Source: CALLPQ01 sp964421675 (GTDB taxonomy: Bacteria; Pseudomonadota; Alphaproteobacteria; Caulobacterales; Parvularculaceae). From it: a DNA stretch of 34,721 nucleotides. The notes under the pieces were generated by a model. That model saw nothing but the letters and a program-made list of their open reading frames with translations. It was not told the DNA's origin and searched no databases. Of the stretch, positions 24,999 to 31,506 are shown piece by piece. Position 1 is the stretch's first letter. Every line of letters starts with the position of its first letter. A program made the translations under genes and the position numbers. The DNA is taken from contig CAYQXV010000035.1 in NCBI GenBank assembly GCA_964421675.1, positions 1 through 34,721 of the forward strand. The letters run 5' to 3'.

Positions 24999-25135
24999 GC
25001 GCCTTCATTATCGACGATTTGTCGCTGATGGACCATTTCTGCTGGGCAATTTTGGGTTTGTAACCCTGGATTTGTTTAGCTCCGACCATGATTTTTAACC
25101 CTTAATTCTCGGCTCTGGCTAAGGAGACCCTGACC

Positions 25136-25345
25136 ATCGTACAGATTTTTGTTCGCGACAATAATGTCGACCAGGCGTTACGCGCGCTGAAAAAGAAAAT
25201 GCAGCGTGAAGGTACATTCCGTGAGATGAAACGCCGGAAGTTCTACGAAAAACCTTCTGAGAAAAAGGCACGCCAAAAAGCGGAAGCTATTCGACGTGCA
25301 CGCAAGCTTGTGCGCAAACGCTTACAGCGAGAAGGCGGTCTCTAG
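25136..25345 (+). CDS. rpsU: 30S ribosomal protein S21, apparent ATC start codon
   Basis: 69 aa if the ATC at 25136 is read as the initiator. Translation gives VQIFVRDNNVDQALRALKKK from residue 2, EGTFREMKRR, YEKPSEKKARQKAEAIRRAR and a basic tail, a full-length S21. Family members normally begin MVQ, and the M position falls exactly on ATC. AAGGAG at 25121-25126 is 9 bases upstream. Going upstream in frame there is no ATG, GTG or TTG before the TAA at 25103; only CTG codons occur, at 25115 and 25130. The next in-frame ATG is at residue 22, inside the conserved core. Either initiation is at AUC (or CUG at 25130) or the base at 25138 is wrong. Confidence 0.93.
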   Translation: MVQIFVRDNNVDQALRALKKKMQREGTFREMKRRKFYEKPSEKKARQKAEAIRRARKLVRKRLQREGGL

Positions 25346-25673
25346 ACGGGCTCGTTCTAGAGGGGTGCTTAAGGTGCGCTGCTCACAATCACCCCCAAAC
25401 TAGGGTGAATAGATGAGAATCACAGCCCAGACTGATTGGGGCGAATCTCCTTCTAAAATTGTAAAATGATCAAAAACGGCTCGGGTGACGGGCCGTTTTG
25501 TGTTTTTGCGTCTTTTTCGCCATATTGTCAGGTGGAATTCGGTAATATTCTCATGATATCACTATGTCGGATCACACAGTTGTTGTAGTCCTATGAACGC
25601 TACGCAGTAGGGAATAGATTGACTGCTGCGGCCCGTATCGTCAGCTTAGGTTGGTAGTAAATTGGTTTACGGC
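25346..25673. other. 328-bp spacer between rpsU and the MipA/OmpV gene
   Basis: It contains the rpsU 3' untranslated region (about 125 bases), the terminator at 25473-25500, and about 170 bases of presumed promoter for the outer-membrane protein gene. I found no gene and no convincing -35/-10 pair. Confidence 0.5.
25473..25500 (+). terminator. Rho-independent terminator of rpsU
   Basis: AAAACGGC (25473-25480) pairs with GCCGTTTT (25492-25499) around an 11-base loop, followed by GTGTTTTTG. It lies about 130 bases past the rpsU stop. Confidence 0.75.
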
Positions 25674-26918
25674 ATGAATATTCGCAGGATGAAATTGATT
25701 TTGGTCGAGCGATTTTCCCGAAAAGAACGGCGCCTAGGAGCGATTTCACCTCGCACCTCAATGTCAGCTGGCGTACCATCGCTTGCACTTGCCCGTCCCT
25801 TTGCCAACAAGTTAGCCCGCAACTTTGTTTTTTGCGCAGCGGGTATGCTGATCGCCGGGTCTGCCAGTTACGCTCCGGACAGCTACGCGCAACAAAGCCA
25901 AGAAACAGAATCAAAAGTTGGTAACGACCAATTTCCAGAGTCTGAACGCGCGCCTGGAAGAGAGTGGGTGGACGAGGATGGTCGTCTTTTTCGCGAAAAT
26001 GAAAATGGCGAACTCGTTCCGGTATCCGGGTCTGATGATAAACGCCCTAGGCAAGGTCAAAATATTGACGAGCCAAATCTTGATCCGATGTTTGGTCGTC
26101 GATCTGATGATGACCCTGATGAGGTTGAAGATGAAAATGATGACACGGAAGATAGGCGTCCGCGCGCAGCACGGCTTACGGAGTTCACTGGACTTTTGAC
26201 TTTTCTGGCCCCGGCAGACACGCAATTAAGTTTGGGTGCAGGTCCGGTTATCAAACCAGATTATTTCGGTTCTAATGATTATGAAGTTGAAGTTGATCCG
26301 CAGGTTTATATTGCGCTCCAAAATTTTGTTTTCTTCGATGATGAGGGCGCTGATTTTGCTCTCCTTGGGTTTTCCGGGTTTCGTATTGGCCCGTCAATTC
26401 GGATTGTTGGAGACCGCACGGAAGATGAAAATCCAGCCCTTGTGGGGTTAGGCGATGTTGGCGAAACCTTTGAGTTGGGCGGCTTTGCGTCAACGACGTT
26501 TCTGGACCGCTATTCAGTAAAGTTCAAAGTTCGTAAAGGGATTGCAACCGGGCACCGAGGCTTAATCGTTGATGCGTTTGGTACCGCTTTGCTGTTTCGC
26601 TATGGACGCTTTTCAACATCAGTAACGGCCAAGACATCCTGGATCGGCGATGATTACGCCGATACCTATTTCACTGTGTCGCCAACGCAAGCGGCAAATT
26701 CTGGCCTGCAAGAGTTTGATGCGCGTTCAGGGTTTCGCAATATTGGCGGTAGCTTGAACGGTTATGTCAATCTCGGCACAAGATGGTCCTTAAACCCATA
26801 TGTGTCTTACGACCGGGTTATTGGGAATATTCGGGAAACGCCGATTATTGCTGACTTTGGAAGCCCTAATCAATTTCGGTTTGGCTTCCATCTGATCCGG
26901 CAATTTGAGATCTTTTAA
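25674..26918 (+). CDS. MipA/OmpV family outer membrane protein
   Basis: About 414 aa from the ATG at 25674; TTG at 25662 and ATGs at 25689 and 25761 are alternatives, and no start has a good Shine-Dalgarno. A signal peptide ends near AYAPDSYAQQ-like residues 75-80 (written here from SASYAPDSYA). An unusual acidic, disordered segment of about 80 residues (rich in Asp/Glu/Arg, DDDPDEVEDENDD) precedes the barrel. The C-terminal about 235 residues match MipA/OmpV: LGAGPVIKPDYFGSNDYEVE, GFSGFRIGPSIRI, KFKVRKGIATGHRG, YADTYFTVSP, NPYVSYDRVIGN. It ends in phenylalanine, as outer-membrane barrels do. The family includes scaffolds for murein enzymes and antigenic porin-like proteins. Confidence 0.85.
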   Translation: MNIRRMKLILVERFSRKERRLGAISPRTSMSAGVPSLALARPFANKLARNFVFCAAGMLIAGSASYAPDSYAQQSQETESKVGNDQFPESERAPGREWVDEDGRLFRENENGELVPVSGSDDKRPRQGQNIDEPNLDPMFGRRSDDDPDEVEDENDDTEDRRPRAARLTEFTGLLTFLAPADTQLSLGAGPVIKPDYFGSNDYEVEVDPQVYIALQNFVFFDDEGADFALLGFSGFRIGPSIRIVGDRTEDENPALVGLGDVGETFELGGFASTTFLDRYSVKFKVRKGIATGHRGLIVDAFGTALLFRYGRFSTSVTAKTSWIGDDYADTYFTVSPTQAANSGLQEFDARSGFRNIGGSLNGYVNLGTRWSLNPYVSYDRVIGNIRETPIIADFGSPNQFRFGFHLIRQFEIF

Positions 26919-26922
26919 TCCA

Positions 26923-27571
26923 TCACCCTTTGGGGCCAAGCCAATAAAGAGCACCCAGGATCGTCGCGACCGATATGACGGTTGTGAGCGCGATTGCGGT
27001 TGCCGTTGGGCGTAAGTAACGGCCNNNNNNNNNNNNNNNNNNNNNNNNNNNNNNNNNNNNNNNNNNNNNNNNNNNNNNNNNNNNNNNNNNNNNNNNNNNN
27101 NNNNNNNNNNNNNNNNNNNNNNNNATCAACCGGTGCGGCAATAAAAATCGATGCCACCGAGATGATAACCAATCCCTCGACCAGCATAAGAACAACAAAT
27201 GGACGGCCCCATCCGGGAACGCTTTGTGCGATTGGTAGTCCTAAAAAAACGGCATTGCCAAGGGTGGCTGCAAAAGCATGGAGCCCGGCATCAGGGCGCG
27301 GTAGCGCGAAAAAACGGCGGGCGATGAAATAGGATGATAAAAGAATGCCCAATGAGATAACCAAAAAGGCGAGCGCATAGGGCAGATCGTTTACATTTGG
27401 CGGCTGCACGCGCGAGGTTAATCCAAAAAGGGCAACTGGCATCGCAATCCGGAATACAAACCGATTAAGCGCGTCGCTGTCTGATGCAGAAATATAATTT
27501 GTGCGCCCCATGGCGAACCCGGTTGCAATGATTGCGAAAACGGGGAGGGCAACGGTAAGAATAAAGCTCAT
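26923..27571 (-). CDS. AEC (auxin efflux carrier) family permease, interrupted by assembly gap
   Basis: The N-terminal about 149 residues (MSFILTVALPVFAIIATGFA, then SDSDALNRFVFRIAMPVALF, TLGNAVFLGLPIAQ) are a clear AEC transporter half with about five membrane helices. Positions 27025-27124 are 100 N. After the gap, the frame ending at 26923 reads ATAIALTTVISVATILGALYW and LGPKG, a fitting last membrane helix. The frame that stays in register with the N-terminal half across exactly 100 N gives non-membrane sequence instead. The gap is therefore a placeholder. AEC proteins have about 310 residues, so roughly 130 residues (about 390 bases) are missing. It converges on the MipA/OmpV gene with 4 bases between the stops. 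Confidence 0.85.
27025..27124. other. Assembly gap of 100 N
   Basis: Exactly 100 unknown bases, a conventional scaffold placeholder. It falls inside the AEC permease gene and its true length is unknown. Confidence 0.99.
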
Positions 27572-27903
27572 TGTGCCCCTTAAGACGGGCCAAGCACAAA
27601 AGCAATATCTGGAATTGAGAACGGGAAAATATAGTCAGAACGGCGCAGCGTATACAAATCCCGGAGGCTGGGGGGCGATAAAAACCGGAAAAGGTGTTTG
27701 CTGCGCCGTCCGACTTCAAGAACATAGCAATGAAATCAGGCTGATTCCGGAACGAAATAAGGCGATTTCGTGCCCTAATCCGGCTTGGGGCGGTGCCTTG
27801 AATTAGGAAAATATGTATAAAAAACAGGGGGTAAGGCCATTTTTTTTTTAAATTTTTGCGCCAAAGGGCTTGCTGAATCGCCAATCCATGGCAAACTTTA
27901 CTG
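27572..27903. other. 332-bp divergent intergenic region
   Basis: It lies between the AEC permease start and the DUF2794 start. It holds an inverted repeat, ACGAAAT-aaggcg-ATTTCGT (27752-27771, with GG/CC flanks), and a T10 run near 27841. Short open frames here show no coding signal. It should carry promoters for both genes. Confidence 0.5.
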
Positions 27904-28272
27904 ATGAGCACGATTGAAACCCTGCATCCGGGCGAATCGCGAAACCACCGCGCGATGTCGCGCAAGCGTAGCCCAGACCCCGTCGCTTTTACGCGTCAGG
28001 AATTAGGTCAAATTCTCAATGTATATGGCCAGTTTGTTGCCGCCGGGGAGTGGCGCGACTATGCGATTGATTCAATGCGGGATGTCGCGGTTTTCTCAGT
28101 ATTCCGCCGGGCCTCCGAGGCCCCGCTATATCGGATTGAAAAGCGCCCAAAATTAGCACGAAAGCAGGGGGCCTATTCGGTCGTCGCGGCGAATGGCGCA
28201 AATTTACGCCGAGGTCAGGACTTAGTGCAGGTGCTGAGGGTTTTTGATCGCCAACGTATGAAGCTGACCTGA
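27904..28272 (+). CDS. DUF2794 domain-containing protein
   Basis: 122 aa. The family core starts at about residue 32: FTRQELGQILNVYGQFVAAG, then WRDYAIDSM, AVFSVFRRASEAPLYRIEK and KQGAYSVVAANGANLRRG. DUF2794 is an alphaproteobacterial family of unknown function. The first about 28 residues are polar and not conserved. The gene stands alone on the plus strand and converges on kdsB, with 22 bp between stops. Confidence 0.88.
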   Translation: MSTIETLHPGESRNHRAMSRKRSPDPVAFTRQELGQILNVYGQFVAAGEWRDYAIDSMRDVAVFSVFRRASEAPLYRIEKRPKLARKQGAYSVVAANGANLRRGQDLVQVLRVFDRQRMKLT

Positions 28273-28294
28273 TCATTTTGTTTTGTTAGATTTC

Positions 28295-29050
28295 TTAAAG
28301 TCCGGAAGATTTGATGCGCGCGACGAATGCATCATAATCAGCACGCGTATCAATTCCCGGGTTTGCATTTTGTGTAAGTAATACATCAATGGAGCCGCCG
28401 CGTTCCAGAATGCGCAACTGCTCAAGGTTTTCCGCTTTTTCAAGGTCTGTGCGATCTGCATTAGCAAAATCGATTAAGCTGTCTCGTGAATAGGCATAAA
28501 CGCCAATATGCAAAAAATTGGGAGCGGTGGATGAGTTGCCGCCGGGTATGGGCGCACGAGAAAAATATAGGGCGCGGTAAGCCTCACTGCCCGATAGAGG
28601 CGTTAGTGCAACTTTAACGCAATTGGGATCAGCGGGGCTCCCCGAACCTGTTTTTGCACCAGGGGGAAACGAGCAGGCAAGCGTGGAAGCCGCCGCGGTG
28701 GATTTGGCTTGATGGTCAATCAGTTTTTCTACCTGGACGGGATCAATATCGGGTTCGTCGCCTTGTAAATTCACGATGATGGATTCGCTAATCGTTGCCG
28801 CCGCTTCTGCAATCCGGTTGCTGCCCGTTGCATGGTGGCTTGCGGTCATGACCGCTTGGCCCCCGAATGCTTTTGCCGCGTCTGCGATCCGTTGATCGTC
28901 GGTGGCAATCAGCACGCGGGCCGCATTGCGCACCTTCATTGCCTGTTCCCAGCTATGTTGCAGCAGCGGCTTGCCCGTCTCGGACAATAGCATCTTGCCG
29001 GGTAACCGGGTTGAGGCAAAACGCGCCGGTATGATGATTGCTGCGCTCAT
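28295..29050 (-). CDS. kdsB: 3-deoxy-manno-octulosonate cytidylyltransferase
   Basis: 251 aa. IIPARFASTRLPGK (residues 6-19) is the CTP-binding signature; LIATDDQRI, HATGSNRIAEA and NLQGDEPDI are also conserved. The enzyme activates Kdo as CMP-Kdo for lipid A-core assembly. Its start overlaps the vanZ-like stop by 4 bp, and galE precedes that gene with the same overlap, forming a three-gene envelope operon on the minus strand. Confidence 0.97.
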   Translation of the reverse strand: MSAAIIIPARFASTRLPGKMLLSETGKPLLQHSWEQAMKVRNAARVLIATDDQRIADAAKAFGGQAVMTASHHATGSNRIAEAAATISESIIVNLQGDEPDIDPVQVEKLIDHQAKSTAAASTLACSFPPGAKTGSGSPADPNCVKVALTPLSGSEAYRALYFSRAPIPGGNSSTAPNFLHIGVYAYSRDSLIDFANADRTDLEKAENLEQLRILERGGSIDVLLTQNANPGIDTRADYDAFVARIKSSGL

Positions 29051-29469
29051 GATGGCAACCTTTTAGCCCGATTAAAGATCATCTCGGCAAGAACCGATAA
29101 GACCCAAATGCCAAATACCCCGCACGCGCCGCCGGCAATATTTGCAACAATGTCCAGCCAATCTCCCGACCTTACGCCGCCAAGCGCCTGCAATCCTTCA
29201 AGCCCTGTCCCGTAAGCGGCAAGACCGGCAAACAGGATCCATGTGGAGCCCAAAACCGGGAGCCGTGCCAACGCCCCGCTAACGCCCAGAGCGCCATAGG
29301 CAAAAAAGTGCAGGAGTTTGTCCTCATAGGCATGGGAGCCAAACAGGAGTGAGGATAGCCATTGAAAAAAAACCGAACTTTCTTCTGGTGCTTGCGGATC
29401 GTGGGCAAGCGATCCCCAGCCGACATAAATCAGCAAAAAGGCGAAAATTACTCTGAGGAGATGGATCAA
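29047..29469 (-). CDS. VanZ-like membrane protein
   Basis: 140 aa with four membrane helices (about 3-19, 48-66, 68-90 and 105-133). DKLLHFFAYGALG and GLEGLQALGG...RSGDWLDIVANIAGG are the conserved VanZ-like segments. Function is unknown; the family name comes from a teicoplanin-resistance accessory protein. The 4-bp overlaps with galE upstream and kdsB downstream show tight translational coupling, so an envelope role is likely. Confidence 0.88.
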   Translation of the reverse strand: MIHLLRVIFAFLLIYVGWGSLAHDPQAPEESSVFFQWLSSLLFGSHAYEDKLLHFFAYGALGVSGALARLPVLGSTWILFAGLAAYGTGLEGLQALGGVRSGDWLDIVANIAGGACGVFGIWVLSVLAEMIFNRAKRLPS

Positions 29470-30494
29470 GAGGGGTGCGCCTTATTAGAGCCTAACGGTT
29501 TCCCTGTGCTTTCATCTGTATGCTGAAGATGGGTTTCCCAATCAATTGCTGTCTTGATCATAAAATCAATATCATCATAGCGCGGTCGCCAGTCGAGCGT
29601 CGTGCGGATCGCAGCACTATCGGCAATAAGCTGGGCACTATCGCCTGCCCGTCGCTCAACAATCTCTCGGGGGATTTTGCACCCGCATACTCGTTCAACC
29701 GCATCAAGCACTTCATAGACAGAATAGCCCCGCCCATATCCGCAATTTAAGGTCGCGGAGGTTCCCTTATCACGCAGATACTCCATAGCTGACAGGTGGG
29801 CATCGGCAAGATCGGAGACATGGATGAAATCGCGTATGGCGGTGCCATCGGGGGTGGGATAATCCGCACCAAAAATTTGCAAGGCTTCCTGGCGTGTGCC
29901 CACAGCGATTTGTGCCGCGACTTTAATCAAATGGGTTGGCTTGCCAATCTGGCCCGCGCGCAGGAGAGGATCAGCGCCCGTAACATTAAAATAGCGCAGC
30001 TTGATATGGGATAATCCATGGGCACTGGCGGCATCTTCTAAAATGCGCTCACTCATGGCCATCGACGCCCCATAGGGGGTGAGGGAGCGCATCGGTGCAT
30101 TTTCTGAAATGGGAATGCGTTCAGGGGTTCCGTAGAGCGCTGCGGTGGAGGAAAAAATAAACCGCTCGACGCCATTTTTCAGCGCCGCTTCAATCAGGTT
30201 TAGGGTGGTCAGTGTATTGTTGCGATAATAATCCAGCGGATCTTTGAGCGACTGCGAGACCAAAATCGATCCAGCAAAATGGATAATTTCCGTGATCTCA
30301 TGGTCGCGAATGACCTTGGCCACCGCGTCCCTATCCCCGGCATCGGCCTGAACGAAAGGAACGCCCGCCGGGCATAGCCACCGCATACCAGATGACAAAT
30401 CATCAAGGGCGACAGCCTTCTCACCAGCCGCCTGTAGGGCCAGTAACATATGAGAACCAATATAACCGGCACCGCCGGTCACCAGGACAGCCAT
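29466..30494 (-). CDS. galE: UDP-glucose 4-epimerase with Met replacing the catalytic Lys
   Basis: 342 aa from the ATG at 30494, preceded by AAAGGGG; an upstream in-frame TTG and ATG (30515, 30509) lack a good Shine-Dalgarno. TGGAGYIGSH (6-15) binds NAD, and HFAGSILV, FSSTAALYG and LRYFNVTGADP follow in GalE order. The catalytic Y-x3-K should lie at 141-145 (PYGxSK in most homologues), but here it reads PYGASM, with Met145 in the lysine position. Tyr141 is kept. The rest of the active site and length are normal. Either activity is reduced, another residue compensates, or this base is wrong (AAG to ATG is one change). Confidence 0.93.
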   Translation of the reverse strand: MAVLVTGGAGYIGSHMLLALQAAGEKAVALDDLSSGMRWLCPAGVPFVQADAGDRDAVAKVIRDHEITEIIHFAGSILVSQSLKDPLDYYRNNTLTTLNLIEAALKNGVERFIFSSTAALYGTPERIPISENAPMRSLTPYGASMAMSERILEDAASAHGLSHIKLRYFNVTGADPLLRAGQIGKPTHLIKVAAQIAVGTRQEALQIFGADYPTPDGTAIRDFIHVSDLADAHLSAMEYLRDKGTSATLNCGYGRGYSVYEVLDAVERVCGCKIPREIVERRAGDSAQLIADSAAIRTTLDWRPRYDDIDFMIKTAIDWETHLQHTDESTGKPLGSNKAHPS

Positions 30495-30660
30495 GAAGGC
30501 CCCTTTCATACGCAAGGCCAGCAGGGGAACTAAGGGGAGGGCTGGCCGACTCGAGGAGGTCTATTACTAAACCTTGAACCAAAATTTGTTAAGGTGATTT
30601 TATGTCAGTATTGCGAAGCGCGGGATAAACCACCATATAAATATCAGGAGAAACAAGGAT

Positions 30661-31416
30661 TTGCTTAGCTTGATGATCACAAAGTTATTTGGCGGACGCC
30701 ATAAGCGCAACGCTCTTGCAGCGGGCGTTCGCGTCTATGCTATCGGCGATATTCATGGACGTGCCGACCTGCTTGATGACTTGCTCGGGAAAATCCGCTC
30801 AGATATCGCTGACAATCCAGGCGCGCGGCCAATCCTCGTTTTTCTCGGCGATTATATTGATCGCGGTGAGCAAAGCCCGTTGGTGATCGACCGATTGCTT
30901 GAGCTAGCCGATAGCGAGATGGAAACGGTTTTCTTAAAAGGCAATCATGAAGTCTGTTTGATCCGGTTCTTGATGGACCCGGTTGAGCATTATTCCTGGC
31001 TCGAGTGGGGCGGTGATGAGACTTTGCGCAGTTACGGGCTGGACCGAATATCCGCGCGAGACCCGCTGGACCTTGCGGCAGCCCTGAAGAATGCCATGCC
31101 GGCGAGACACCTTACCTTCTTACAAGGGCTGGATGTGGATTTTCAGAGTGGTGATTATTATTTTGTCCATGCAGGTCTAAGGCCGGGCGTGCCGCTTGCC
31201 GAACAATCAGAGCATGACAAAATGTGGATACGCGATGAGTTTCACAACACGCCGGAAAATTTGCGCCCTGACTTTACGGTGGTTCATGGCCATCAATCTT
31301 CTAAAAAAGTCATTGATAAAGGTTGGCGCGTTTGTGTGGATACCGGCGCTGTTTGGAATGACACTTTGACGGCTGTCGTGATTGAGGGCGACAAAAGACG
31401 CTTTCTTTCGACTTAG
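30661..31416 (+). CDS. PPP-like metallophosphoesterase (serine/threonine phosphatase family)
   Basis: 251 aa. All metal-binding motifs of the calcineurin-like PPP fold are present: GDIHG (29-33), GDYIDRG (63-69), GNHE (94-97), FVHAGLRPG and VHGHQSS. It is similar in size to bacterial protein phosphatases and ApaH-like enzymes; which substrate it uses cannot be told. The start is TTG at 30661, with AGGAG 10 bases upstream; an ATG four codons later (30673) is the alternative. It is divergent from galE. A strong terminator follows its stop. Confidence 0.9.
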   Translation: MLSLMITKLFGGRHKRNALAAGVRVYAIGDIHGRADLLDDLLGKIRSDIADNPGARPILVFLGDYIDRGEQSPLVIDRLLELADSEMETVFLKGNHEVCLIRFLMDPVEHYSWLEWGGDETLRSYGLDRISARDPLDLAAALKNAMPARHLTFLQGLDVDFQSGDYYFVHAGLRPGVPLAEQSEHDKMWIRDEFHNTPENLRPDFTVVHGHQSSKKVIDKGWRVCVDTGAVWNDTLTAVVIEGDKRRFLST

Positions 31417-31450
31417 CTGCCAAGTGTTATTAATTCCAAATTCGGAAATA

Positions 31451-31482
31451 AAAAACGCCCCTGAAAATTCAGGGGCGTTTTT
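31451..31482. terminator. Bidirectional terminator between convergent genes
   Basis: AAAAACGCCCCTGAA and TTCAGGGGCGTTTTT are perfect 15-base arms around AA. A-tract and T-tract on the two sides make it work on both strands. It serves the metallophosphoesterase (plus) and the TonB-dependent receptor (minus). Confidence 0.95.
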
Positions 31483-31506
31483 ATAATCGTTAAATGTATC
31501 CGTGCT

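Noticed and set aside
27501..27806. Open frame on the plus strand over the AEC start region
   Set aside because: It is antisense to the AEC gene, has no family resemblance and no ribosome-binding site.
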